Of a stretch of 54,903 nucleotides of DNA, positions 23,175-31,927 are shown piece after piece. How positions within the stretch are numbered: the stretch's first letter is position 1; the number at the start of each line of letters is the position of its first letter. The position numbers and the translations under genes are program-made. The stretch is from CAYVDH01 sp964450355 (lineage in GTDB: Bacteria; Bacteroidota; Bacteroidia; NS11-12g; UBA955), in assembly GCA_964450355.1 (NCBI GenBank), contig CAYVDH010000004.1, forward strand, positions 1-54,903, read 5' to 3'. A model generated the notes under the pieces. The model searched no databases, was not told where the DNA came from, and was given only the letters and a program-made list of their open reading frames with translations.

Positions 23175-23909
23175 TTATATCACTCTTTTTATGTCTAATA
23201 GTTTGTATTTAAGTGCATTGTTAAAATGTATTCCATCTTTTTCTAACTTGTCAATCCTAACTTTACCACTTGAATGTATTATTTCATTTCCATTAGTTAC
23301 CATTGCTACATGGCTCACATTGTCTTTGTCTGGTGACGAAAAAAAGACTAGATCGCCAGTTTTAATTTCTTGAAATGAAATGGTGTTCCCCATTTTAATT
23401 TGTTGAGATGTGTCTCTTGGTACAAATACATTTTCAGATTTTAATACCATTTGAACTAAACCGGAGCAATCAATCCCCATAAAACTTTTACCACCCCATA
23501 AATAAGGTGCATTCAAAAAAGATTTTGCAGTTTTAACAATTCTTAAATGCAAAGGCAAATGTTCATACCCTTTTAAATTGTGGTAAATTTGATACGTTTC
23601 ACCATCGATAATTAGCTTGTCATTTGATGGAATTTTACCTCCACAAGGTATATACAATGTTTTGTCCTTGGTGCTAGCTTTGCAATACAATGATGTGACA
23701 ATCTGAGGAAATTCGATGAATTCATTGTGATTTGACTCGCTAATCCACCCTGAATATTGATCATAATCAGCGATGATTTTGAGCCAGCCATTGTTTTTTT
23801 CAATAATTTGATACGATTCTCCAAATAGTAAGCTGCTAATCATTTCAGCGCCAGATCTTGGCTCTATACGAATTGCAGTATAAGTCTGTAAACAAGTCCC
23901 CTTGTTCAT
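23175..23909 (-). CDS. C40 (NlpC/P60) peptidase with N-terminal SH3 domain
   Basis: This 244-residue protein has a bacterial SH3 domain at about residues 8-60 (AIRIEPRSGAEMISSLLFGE, GWLKIIADYDQYSGWI), a second SH3-like part to about 115, and an NlpC/P60 domain at about 120-240. The catalytic residues are C148 (GIDCSGLVQ), H200 (NVSHVAMV) and a third polar residue near H212. Such enzymes cut peptidoglycan stem peptides. No signal peptide is visible, as with some cytoplasmic recycling hydrolases; the site of action is uncertain. It overlaps the ferredoxin gene by 1 base. Confidence 0.92.
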   Translation of the reverse strand: MNKGTCLQTYTAIRIEPRSGAEMISSLLFGESYQIIEKNNGWLKIIADYDQYSGWISESNHNEFIEFPQIVTSLYCKASTKDKTLYIPCGGKIPSNDKLIIDGETYQIYHNLKGYEHLPLHLRIVKTAKSFLNAPYLWGGKSFMGIDCSGLVQMVLKSENVFVPRDTSQQIKMGNTISFQEIKTGDLVFFSSPDKDNVSHVAMVTNGNEIIHSSGKVRIDKLEKDGIHFNNALKYKLLDIKRVI

Positions 23910-24256
23910 TAAAGGTGTAATTTTGATTTGCGTTCAAGTAGTATTTGTTCGCTTTCTACTCTGTCAGGATCAGGTAAGCAACAATCTACAGGACATACAG
24001 CCGCACATTGAGGTTCTTCATGAAATCCCATGCATTCAGTACATTTATCTGGAACTATGAAATATACTTCATTGCTTATAGGACTAAATTTGTCATCGGC
24101 ATGAACAATGGAGCCATCAGATAAGGTGTATGTGTCGGTCACTTTTGTGCCATCTTTAATTCGCCATTCAACACCACTTTCATATATCGCATTGTTTGGA
24201 CATTCTGGTTCGCATGCACCACAGTTTATGCAATCGTCAGTTATTTTAATAGCCAT
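23909..24256 (-). CDS. Dicluster [4Fe-4S] ferredoxin
   Basis: This 115-residue ferredoxin carries one cluster motif at the N-terminus (DDCINCGACEPECP, C9/C12/C15/C19). The second motif, with a longer loop, starts at about residue 73 (CTECMGFHEEPQCAAVCPVD). The expanded insert between the motifs is usual for YfhL-like ferredoxins. It is a soluble electron carrier whose partner is unknown. First gene of a two-gene operon with the NlpC peptidase, an unexpected pairing probably reflecting simple co-transcription. An exact -7 element precedes it. Confidence 0.93.
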   Translation of the reverse strand: MAIKITDDCINCGACEPECPNNAIYESGVEWRIKDGTKVTDTYTLSDGSIVHADDKFSPISNEVYFIVPDKCTECMGFHEEPQCAAVCPVDCCLPDPDRVESEQILLERKSKLHL

Positions 24257-24269
24257 AATTTATATGGTA

Positions 24270-24277
24270 CAAAATTA
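24270..24277 (-). promoter_or_regulatory. -7 promoter element TAATTTTG
   Basis: This exact TAnnTTTG match on the minus strand lies 13 bases upstream of the ferredoxin ATG at 24256. The predicted leader is about 9 bases. Confidence 0.55.
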
Positions 24278-24293
24278 AGAAAATTTTTATGAA

Positions 24294-27200
24294 TTATCTC
24301 AGTAAAGTTATTGTTCCTTTTGTGGAATATTTTCTTCCATCAAATCCATAGTAAATGCAATAATAAACATAGACATCTTGAGGAACATCATTGTCTTTGA
24401 ATTTGCCATCCCATTTATCACTTAGGTCGGTAGATTCAAATAGTTTTTCACCCCATCTGTTGTATATTTTAAAGTCAAGAGCACTAAGAGCACCACCTTT
24501 TAAAACGAATAAATCATTAAAGTCATCTCTATTAGGTGAAAAGGCGTTAGGAATGTATAATACTGGGTCAAAATTAAAACAAATATCATTGCTCCAACTG
24601 ACAGTATCTGTACCTATTTTAGTTGCTTTTACTCTGTAACATTGAGTGTAGTGATCAAGTCCATTTGAAAAATTAGCATCAAAAGAAGTGATGTTTGGTT
24701 TATACAATTCATATCCAGTTTTATTTTTAAGTTGCCTGTATAAGTCGTATTGGATATTGGCAGTGTTCCATCCAAGATAAGGAGTAAAATTCATGGTGAC
24801 ATCATATCCATTTATTTTAGAGCCAGTTAACAAAATGTTTTGATGCACATTGGTGATTATTTCTTGACCACATAAGTCATATCCCTTTACTCTGTATTCA
24901 AAAGAATTGATATCTGTATTTAATGGAGTATTATTAAATGTTACAGCACTGCCATTCACAGAGCCTACTTCAACAAATGGATCGCCAGTACCAGTATTTC
25001 TTCTTTCAATAATAAAACTCTTATTGTATCTTGGAGCATTTACAAGATGCCAAAATAAATTAATGCCATTATCTGAACCAGGAGGTGGATTAACAGTAAT
25101 GTAGTCTAATACAACACTTGGGTTGTCGTAAAATACAGTTAATTTTTGAGTATCTCCTTTGCATCCAAATTCAGAAGTTTCAATTACTGAAACGGTGTTG
25201 TCTTGAATTCCATCCCAATTGACATTGATGCTGTTGCCATTGTTCGGGTTAGTAATAACGCCAAAATTTACATTCCATTCAAAACTTGAATTTGCAAATC
25301 CCGAAGTGCTGTATTTATAATTTAATAAATTAGGAAAGCAAATTATGGAATCTCCAAGAATAGGTGTCGTAGTAGGTTTTGGGTGAATCAACATGGTTGT
25401 ATCTATTGGAGCACCAATGCAATTGTATTCAGAAATTTCTATCACTCTTACTTTGAATGTTCCAAATTGAGTCAAAGGAAATTTAATGCTTGAACTGCCT
25501 TGACCTGATATGTTATTGGTGTTATTGTCTATGAACCAAGTAAATGTTGAATTAGGAAGACCAACTACATGTAATGTTGTGCTATCATTGGTTTGACAAT
25601 GTTCAAAATCGCCTATAATGAGTTTGTTGTCTGGTATTTTACGAATATTGATTGTTCTGGTTGTAACATTGCTAATGCAAGGTAAATTATTTACAGAGTC
25701 ATAACTGGTTTCATACATACTAATGCTGCCAGTATTGGCTGGTCCCCAATTAACTGTAATCACATTTGTTCCTTGACCACTGGTAATGATTCCGCCAACA
25801 ATAGACCAATTATAAGTGTTGTTTTTGGATTTTATAGTTTGAAATATTTGATTTTGGGTAAATTCGCAAATAGAAGTATCACCAACAATGGAATTAGCTA
25901 TCAAGGCATGCGTTTTATTTACTGGTAAAATTCCAGTATCACTTGAGCAGCCAAATTTATCTACAACTACTGCTTTTACATAACCCAATCCAACATCGCC
26001 CCAATCTACTAAGATGTTGCTGTTAAGATTTTGTTTGATTGTGCCACCTACTACTACCCATTGATACGTTAATCCATTGATTGGGTTAGAAATAAAGTAT
26101 TCAATGTTTTTGTTGAAAGGACAAATGGTTTTGCTTCCAACTAAATTAGGGGTGTTGGGCTTGGATACCCATACATCTAAAATTGCTGTATCACTTGGGC
26201 AATTGATGCTGTTAATTTGAATGAGTTTTGCAAATGCTTTCCCAGGATTAAGCCAATTAATTGTAATTGAATTTAAATTAGTTGCCGAAATGGCATTTCC
26301 ATTGTTTAAAAACCATTTGTAAGTATTGCCAGGGGTATTTGGTGTGGTGTATATTTCTATTGAATTAGGGCAAACAGTATCTTTAGATAACAAGGAAGGA
26401 ATAGGAGGGCTTGAAATTAAATTGACCTCATAAGTATATAATTTTCCTTTGCAGCCAAATTGATTTGTAGGAATAACATCAATGTATCCTTTTGTTAAAT
26501 TGTTGTTCCAAGTAATTGTTAAATTAGTGCCAGATTGAGACTTGAGAACTCCGTTTCTTACAGTGACATCATACGTTGCATTTACAAGTTCTTTGGGGTC
26601 GTTAGCACTTGGAACTATGGTGTAGTTATTGGTTGAGCCCTGACAAACATTGATAGGTCCATTTATTGTTACTTTAATGCTTGGTGGTAAAACATAAATA
26701 TAGAAATTTGTAAAGGCAAATTTAGAAGGACAACCATCGTCAATGATGTTTACAGTAAAAATGTAGGGATCGTTGCTAGCATGACTACATTCTGTTTGCC
26801 AACAAAATTCAGAAGTAACAGAACCTCTTCCATTAGCATCTCTTAATGTTGCTCTATTTCCTTGAAATCCATTAGCTCCTGTAAAAATATCACCTATTCC
26901 TTTAAGTTGGATGTTGTGGTTGTCTTTGTCGGTTGCATTCACATTAAAACACAATTTGTCACCAGCATTGACATAATATGTTTTGGAACTGTTAGTAATG
27001 ACAGGTTTGTTGTTGGGATTGCAATTGATGACTAGAATTTGCAAATCAAGTCTTGTCTTGCTTAGAAGTTTGCCGTTTCGGTATTCATATAAATCTATAG
27101 CTACAGCATAATTCCCTGTTCTGGTACCCATAAAGGTCGCTACTCCATTTTTTGAATTAATCAAAGATACTCCACTATTGCCAAATGGTCTAGCTCCACT

Positions 27201-27905
27201 GTACCCTGTTTGATAGTCTGAAATGTCTATTTCTACTGGTGCAGAATAGGTAGATTGGCAATCTCTAAAAATATTGGATGGGTCCGTTCCATACCATGGA
27301 GTTGCTAATTTATAGACTAAAGAGTCTCCATCAGCATCAATGGCATAATTGTTAATTTCGGTTGTGTCATTAATGCAAATAAAAGGAACAGGCACATCTG
27401 TGAAAAATGGAGAACTGTTTTTAATGTTGGTTGCTGGAATTAATGTTTCGTATGTTTGTCCGATGTATGGGTCACCATTGTCGTCTCTTAGATTTACTTG
27501 AACATTTCTACAACAGGTTTCCCATCGTACATAATAACCTGAATTGTTTTGGGGTAAATCTATAGTTTTTCTATAAATGGCTCTTTCGAGGCACATGCTA
27601 GCAGCTTCGGGGCAATCTGTACGACCTAGGGGTTGAACTTTGCCTCTTGAAATAATTTGAAATTGTTCAGATTTTAGAAAACGGTTGTCATTTTGTTTAA
27701 AAAAGCACACGTCTATATCGTCTTGAAAGTCGGCACTTTGCGGTTTGCAATCGCGATAAGATGTAATGGTAATGATGTATCTAGTTCCAAAACTACCTTG
27801 TTGTACATATTGATAACTAATGAATCCACCTACTAAATGGGTAGCATTTGTTTTAAAGCTAAACAATGTCAATAAAACGGAGAATAAACAAAACTTTAAA
27901 CGCAT
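24294..27905 (-). CDS. Large surface protein with CHU_C/gliding-type C-terminal domain
   Basis: This 1203-residue protein has a signal peptide (LKFCLFSVLLTLFSFKTNA) and then a THLVGGFISYQYVQQGSFG start typical of gliding-associated Bacteroidota surface proteins. From about residue 415 there are roughly seven 80-90-residue Ig/PKD-like repeats, many starting with a cysteine (ICPFNKNIEYFIS, ICEFTQNQIFQTI, ICFPNLLNYKYS) and containing W.V.GG turns. A fibronectin-type segment precedes the C-terminal CHU_C domain (YIPNAFSPNRDDFNDLF, KIYNRWGEKLFES), which targets proteins to T9SS. Probably an adhesin on the cell surface. It has its own promoter at 27920-27927. Confidence 0.88.
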   Translation of the reverse strand: MRLKFCLFSVLLTLFSFKTNATHLVGGFISYQYVQQGSFGTRYIITITSYRDCKPQSADFQDDIDVCFFKQNDNRFLKSEQFQIISRGKVQPLGRTDCPEAASMCLERAIYRKTIDLPQNNSGYYVRWETCCRNVQVNLRDDNGDPYIGQTYETLIPATNIKNSSPFFTDVPVPFICINDTTEINNYAIDADGDSLVYKLATPWYGTDPSNIFRDCQSTYSAPVEIDISDYQTGYSGARPFGNSGVSLINSKNGVATFMGTRTGNYAVAIDLYEYRNGKLLSKTRLDLQILVINCNPNNKPVITNSSKTYYVNAGDKLCFNVNATDKDNHNIQLKGIGDIFTGANGFQGNRATLRDANGRGSVTSEFCWQTECSHASNDPYIFTVNIIDDGCPSKFAFTNFYIYVLPPSIKVTINGPINVCQGSTNNYTIVPSANDPKELVNATYDVTVRNGVLKSQSGTNLTITWNNNLTKGYIDVIPTNQFGCKGKLYTYEVNLISSPPIPSLLSKDTVCPNSIEIYTTPNTPGNTYKWFLNNGNAISATNLNSITINWLNPGKAFAKLIQINSINCPSDTAILDVWVSKPNTPNLVGSKTICPFNKNIEYFISNPINGLTYQWVVVGGTIKQNLNSNILVDWGDVGLGYVKAVVVDKFGCSSDTGILPVNKTHALIANSIVGDTSICEFTQNQIFQTIKSKNNTYNWSIVGGIITSGQGTNVITVNWGPANTGSISMYETSYDSVNNLPCISNVTTRTINIRKIPDNKLIIGDFEHCQTNDSTTLHVVGLPNSTFTWFIDNNTNNISGQGSSSIKFPLTQFGTFKVRVIEISEYNCIGAPIDTTMLIHPKPTTTPILGDSIICFPNLLNYKYSTSGFANSSFEWNVNFGVITNPNNGNSINVNWDGIQDNTVSVIETSEFGCKGDTQKLTVFYDNPSVVLDYITVNPPPGSDNGINLFWHLVNAPRYNKSFIIERRNTGTGDPFVEVGSVNGSAVTFNNTPLNTDINSFEYRVKGYDLCGQEIITNVHQNILLTGSKINGYDVTMNFTPYLGWNTANIQYDLYRQLKNKTGYELYKPNITSFDANFSNGLDHYTQCYRVKATKIGTDTVSWSNDICFNFDPVLYIPNAFSPNRDDFNDLFVLKGGALSALDFKIYNRWGEKLFESTDLSDKWDGKFKDNDVPQDVYVYYCIYYGFDGRKYSTKGTITLLR

Positions 27906-27919
27906 TTTAAAAGTAAACT

Positions 27920-27927
27920 CAAAATTA
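27920..27927 (-). promoter_or_regulatory. -7 promoter element TAATTTTG
   Basis: This exact TAnnTTTG match on the minus strand lies 14 bases upstream of the ATG at 27905. The rest of the 275-base divergent gap (27906-28180) shows only AT-rich sequence and the promoter of the plus-strand operon. Confidence 0.55.
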
Positions 27928-28133
27928 AAGAAATTTATTGAAATAAAAAAAGAAAATATGAGATAATGTGATTGATTTTAGATAAATCTGTTTTTTTTGG
28001 TGATTTTTTAGGAAAAGAAGGTGTATTAATAAGTGATAGCAATAAATAACAAATTGATTTTTTTTAAGTTTAAAAGAGTAATTTTTTTGTTATTGTTTTG
28101 TTTTAGGCATTTTAAACAAATGGTTTAAATGTT

Positions 28134-28141
28134 TAATTTTG
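28134..28141 (+). promoter_or_regulatory. -7 promoter element TAATTTTG of the GT9-pyk operon
   Basis: This exact TAnnTTTG match lies 39 bases upstream of the ATG at 28181, giving a leader of about 35 bases. No good TTG element is seen at the usual distance. Confidence 0.45.
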
Positions 28142-28180
28142 CTTAATGGTTATTTTCATTTATTTTGCACCTAATTTCAA

Positions 28181-29257
28181 ATGAATTTTTACAAATCAGA
28201 TTGTTTGCATTTTAAAGGCGATGTTCCTTGTAACCCACACAAGGAAAACGGTTATCACTGTGAAAATTGCCCATCATACAGCCCTATTTCTAAAAGAATA
28301 CTCATAATAAAACTTGGAGCCATTGGGGATGTGATAAGAACTACTCCCTTAATTACTAGATACAAAAAAATGTATCCAGGATGTAAAATTACTTGGTTAA
28401 CACATACTCCAGCAATATTACCTTCAAAGGCCATAGATGAAATTCTTAAATTTGACTACGCCTCCTCCTTGTATTTACAAAACGCTGAATTTGATATAGC
28501 CATAAATTTAGATAAAGAAAAAGAAGCCAGTGCATTATTGTTACAAGTTAATGCGAAAGAAAAATATGGGTACATTTTAAAAAACAATGTATCACAGCCT
28601 GCCAATGAATTAGCTAATCACAAATACCATACAGGTTTGTTTGATGATGTAAGCCAAGCCAATACTTTGAATTATTGTCAAGAAATTTTTGCTTTATGTA
28701 ATCTAGATTACCAAGGCGAACCTTACCTTTTAGACAACCATTCTGACAAAAATTTTCAGTGGAATCAACTATCTAAAACAAAAAAAATTATAGGGTTAAA
28801 CACTGGGTGTGGCGATAGATGGACCACCAGATTATGGCCTAAAGAATATTTTGCTGAATTGGCTAAACAATTGTTAACCGAAGGTTATCAAGTCGTCTTA
28901 TTAGGTGGAGAACAAGAACACCAGCGCAATACTGAAATTCAACAAATTTCTGGAGCAGATTATTTAGGTTATTTTCCATTAAATCAATTTATAAATTTAA
29001 TTGATCAATGCCATTTAGTAGTTACTCAAGTCACTATGGGAATGCATTTAACCTTGGGATTAAGAAAAAAAATAATTTTAATGAACAACATTTTTAATCC
29101 ACATGAATTTGATTTGTTTGGAAATGGACAAATAGTAATGCCTGATAAAAATTGTGTATGTTTTTACAAAGGGAAATGTTCATTAGGAGAAAGTTGCATG
29201 AAAGATTTATCAGTCTCTAAAGTTAAAAAAGCTCTTGATGAAGTGATAAATTTATAA
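28181..29257 (+). CDS. Glycosyltransferase family 9 (heptosyltransferase-like) with Cys-rich ends
   Basis: This 358-residue protein has the GT-B fold of family 9: ILIIKLGAIGDVIRTTPLI in the N-terminal half and GLNTGCGDRWTTRLWPKEYF, VVLLGGEQEH and VTQVTMGMHLTLGLRKKI in the C-terminal half. Family members add heptose or other sugars to lipopolysaccharide core. Unusually, a 30-residue leader before the GT domain holds four cysteines (C8, C17, C27, C30) and three histidines. The C-terminus has four more cysteines (CVCFYKGKCSLGESC), a cluster known from other GT9 proteins. It leads the GT9-IPExxxVDY-pyk-YafK operon. Confidence 0.88.
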   Translation: MNFYKSDCLHFKGDVPCNPHKENGYHCENCPSYSPISKRILIIKLGAIGDVIRTTPLITRYKKMYPGCKITWLTHTPAILPSKAIDEILKFDYASSLYLQNAEFDIAINLDKEKEASALLLQVNAKEKYGYILKNNVSQPANELANHKYHTGLFDDVSQANTLNYCQEIFALCNLDYQGEPYLLDNHSDKNFQWNQLSKTKKIIGLNTGCGDRWTTRLWPKEYFAELAKQLLTEGYQVVLLGGEQEHQRNTEIQQISGADYLGYFPLNQFINLIDQCHLVVTQVTMGMHLTLGLRKKIILMNNIFNPHEFDLFGNGQIVMPDKNCVCFYKGKCSLGESCMKDLSVSKVKKALDEVINL

Positions 29258-29291
29258 CATTAAATTAATACCTGATTTTAACCTTTGCACT

Positions 29292-29732
29292 TTGCAAAAA
29301 AAGAATTTATACCATATTGCAGGAATAAAAACAGCAGCACCAGCTTATCAAGTAGCATGGCAATTGAACCACAACTTTGAAATGAATTTTGAAATGAATT
29401 TAGATTGGGAACACAACACTAAAAAAGAAATTAAAAGTAGCCATACTCATTATTTCGATACATTTGAAGATGTTGAATTGAATTGGCATTTAATTCAAAA
29501 CAAAGGTGATAATGCATTCCTTTTTAAATCCAATCCTCTTTTTGATTATTTTTTATTTTGTTATGGCGATGATATATATCATTATTTCAAAAGGGCCATA
29601 GCCTCTGTTCACCAAACTTCCAAAATAAATTCAATTTATCAATTTTCATTCGAATTATTACCCAAAACAAACCCTTTTTTAATCAATTTGTTAAACACTA
29701 AAAAATTTACTGATTTTTCTCAACATGTATAA
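29292..29732 (+). CDS. IPExxxVDY family protein (pyk-linked)
   Basis: This 146-residue protein starts at TTG (MQKKNLYHIAGIK). It matches the small Bacteroidota family named for an IPExxxVDY motif and typically encoded beside pyruvate kinase. Here the motif region reads SNPLFDYFLFCYG, a diverged version. A 12-base tandem duplication (TTTGAAATGAAT twice, near 29370-29400) gives FEMNFEMN. Function unknown; conserved linkage to pyk suggests a housekeeping role. It overlaps pyk by 8 bases. The bases AACCTTTG, one mismatch from a -7 element, end 4 bases before the TTG. Confidence 0.78.
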   Translation: MQKKNLYHIAGIKTAAPAYQVAWQLNHNFEMNFEMNLDWEHNTKKEIKSSHTHYFDTFEDVELNWHLIQNKGDNAFLFKSNPLFDYFLFCYGDDIYHYFKRAIASVHQTSKINSIYQFSFELLPKTNPFLINLLNTKKFTDFSQHV

Positions 29733-31161
29733 ATCCAATTTCAACAAAACCAAAATCATTGCAACCATAGGTCCAGCAACTTCATCCAAAGAAAACTTAC
29801 TTAAAATCATTCATGCAGGCGTTGATGTCTGCCGTTTGAATTTTTCACATGGCTCTCACCAAGATCATGCACAAGTCATTAATCATGTCAAAGAAATAAA
29901 TAAAGAACTTAATTCCGATATTTGTTTATTAATGGATTTACAAGGTCCAAAATTAAGAGTGGGCTTGATAGAGAACGAAGGTGTAGAATTGGTAAATGGC
30001 AGCGAAGTGATACTTACCAGTGACGAAATGATTGGAAATGCTCAAAAATTTTGCATCAGGTACGTAAATCTTACCAACGATGTAAAGCCGGGGGAATCCA
30101 TATTGATAGATGATGGAAAAATTGAAATAAAAATTATCGAAGTTTTAAACGAGAAAGAGGTTAAAGCAGTGGTAGTAGAGGGTGGTATTTTAAAATCAAA
30201 AAAAGGATTTAACCTGCCACAAACAGATGTTTCATTTCCGAGTCTTACACCTAAAGACATTGAAGATTTAGAGTTTGGTCTTAAACAAGGGGTTGAATGG
30301 GTGGCATTGTCTTTTGTAAGAAAGGCCGAAGATGTCATCGATTTAAAAAGAAGAATTAAAGAACATGGATGTGATGCTTTAGTCATAGCAAAAATAGAAA
30401 AACCAGAAGCAGTTAAAAACATAGATTCAATCATCGAAGTTTCTGACGGCATCATGATTGCTCGTGGTGATTTGGGTGTTGAAATGCCTCTTCAAGATTT
30501 GCCAATAATTCAAAAAAACACCATTGAAAAGTGCATTGCAGCTTCAAAACCCGTAGTAGTAGCTACTCAAATGATGGAAACCATGATATTTAATCCAACC
30601 CCAACTAGGGCTGAAGTGAGTGATGTGGCCAATGCTGTGATTGATGGAGCTGACGCTGTGATGTTAAGTGCAGAAACAAGTGTTGGAAATTTCCCAGTGA
30701 AAGTTGTGGAAACAATGGAAAAAATAATCCGAGATGTTGAAAAAGACAAAAGAGTGTATTACAAAGGCATAAAGCCAAGTAGCAACAGCCAAACTTTTAT
30801 ATCTGATGAAATTTGTTTTACTGCTGTAAGAATGAGTGATCACCTGAAAGCAAAAGCCATTGTTGGTATGACACGATCAGGGTATTCTGCTAACAAAATA
30901 TCTTCGTTTCGACCTAAAGCCAATATTTTTATTTTCACTAACAATCAACCCATTTTAAAAACAATGAATTTGGTATGGGGAGTTAGAGGTTTCTATTATG
31001 AAAAAGAAGAAAGTACCGATGCTACATTTTCTGATGTAATAAACATACTCAAGGACAATAAATTGGTGCTTGAAAACGATTTAGTAATACATACTGCCAG
31101 CATGCCTATACAAAAAAAATCAATGGCAAATAGCATTAAAATCAGTGTAGTTGAAAAATGA
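29725..31161 (+). CDS. pyk: Pyruvate kinase
   Basis: This 478-residue cytoplasmic enzyme transfers phosphate from phosphoenolpyruvate to ADP in the last step of glycolysis. Motifs are complete: KIIATIGPATSSKENLLKII at the start, CRLNFSHGSH, LLMDLQGPKLRVG, VAKIEKPEAVKN as LVIAKIEKPEAV, GIMIARGDLGVEMP for Mg and phosphoenolpyruvate, and KPVVVATQMMETM. The C-terminal regulatory domain runs from about 350 to the end (FTAVRMSDHLKAKAIVGMTR). It sits between the IPExxxVDY gene (8-base overlap) and the YafK-type gene (4-base overlap). Confidence 0.98.
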   Translation: MYKSNFNKTKIIATIGPATSSKENLLKIIHAGVDVCRLNFSHGSHQDHAQVINHVKEINKELNSDICLLMDLQGPKLRVGLIENEGVELVNGSEVILTSDEMIGNAQKFCIRYVNLTNDVKPGESILIDDGKIEIKIIEVLNEKEVKAVVVEGGILKSKKGFNLPQTDVSFPSLTPKDIEDLEFGLKQGVEWVALSFVRKAEDVIDLKRRIKEHGCDALVIAKIEKPEAVKNIDSIIEVSDGIMIARGDLGVEMPLQDLPIIQKNTIEKCIAASKPVVVATQMMETMIFNPTPTRAEVSDVANAVIDGADAVMLSAETSVGNFPVKVVETMEKIIRDVEKDKRVYYKGIKPSSNSQTFISDEICFTAVRMSDHLKAKAIVGMTRSGYSANKISSFRPKANIFIFTNNQPILKTMNLVWGVRGFYYEKEESTDATFSDVINILKDNKLVLENDLVIHTASMPIQKKSMANSIKISVVEK

Positions 31162-31916
31162 TAAAAAATTGTTTTTTGTTTTTTCTTTGCTTTCATGCTT
31201 TTGCTGCTTTTGCTCAACCTCAAGTGTTAACCGAAACACAATTGGGCAATCAAAGAGTTTGGAATGCAAGACTTAGCTGTGATGAACAATTAAAATCAGC
31301 TTTTTTAAAAGCCAATGTATCTTATCCTCCTAAATTTGTGTATTGGAGGGTGTTTAAATACGAACAACAAATGGAATTGTGGGCTGCTGATAGCATTCAC
31401 CACCGTTATAAATTAATCAAAACATATTTTATTGTGAAATTGTCTGGAACGCTTGGTCCAAAAAGATTTGAAGGCGATTTTCAAGTGCCTGAAGGCTATT
31501 ATCACATCAATCAGTACAATCCTTACAGCAGTTTTTATTTGTCATACAAAGTGTCTTATCCAAATAAAAGTGACAGTATTTTAGGTAAAAAAGGGAATTA
31601 TGGGGGGCAAATTTTTGTTCATGGAGATAGTCTTACAATTGGTTGTATGCCTATGAGCAATGAAGTTATCAAAGAATTGTATTGGTGCAATATTCAGGCT
31701 CAAGGAAATAAAGATACTAATTATCATATCCCAATCCATATATATCCATGCAGAATGAATTTTTATAAATGGGAATTTTTGAAAAAATATTATTTTGAAC
31801 CTCAAAAACAAGAATTTTGGAAAAATTTACAAGAAGGATACAACTATTTTGAGTTATTCAGAACTCCCCCTAGAGTATATGTAGATTCAAAAGGGAAATA
31901 CAAAATAAAATATTAA
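31158..31916 (+). CDS. YafK-type L,D-transpeptidase family protein
   Basis: This 252-residue protein has a signal peptide (CFLFFLCFHAFAAFAQ) and a YkuD-like catalytic core. HGDSLTIGCMPMS carries H155 and the catalytic cysteine C163, and PEGYYHINQYNPYSSFYLSY precedes it as in the YafK subgroup. Related proteins form or cleave L,D links in peptidoglycan or attach lipoproteins to it. E. coli YafK (DpaA) releases Braun lipoprotein. The activity here is therefore inferred. It overlaps pyk by 4 bases (ATGA) and ends the operon, convergent with tsaD. Confidence 0.9.
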   Translation: MIKNCFLFFLCFHAFAAFAQPQVLTETQLGNQRVWNARLSCDEQLKSAFLKANVSYPPKFVYWRVFKYEQQMELWAADSIHHRYKLIKTYFIVKLSGTLGPKRFEGDFQVPEGYYHINQYNPYSSFYLSYKVSYPNKSDSILGKKGNYGGQIFVHGDSLTIGCMPMSNEVIKELYWCNIQAQGNKDTNYHIPIHIYPCRMNFYKWEFLKKYYFEPQKQEFWKNLQEGYNYFELFRTPPRVYVDSKGKYKIKY

Positions 31917-31927
31917 GTATTGTTCAG

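Noticed and set aside
30042..30455. 137-codon minus-strand reading frame inside pyk
   Set aside because: It has no promoter, domain or plausible composition and lies antisense to strongly conserved pyruvate kinase coding sequence.
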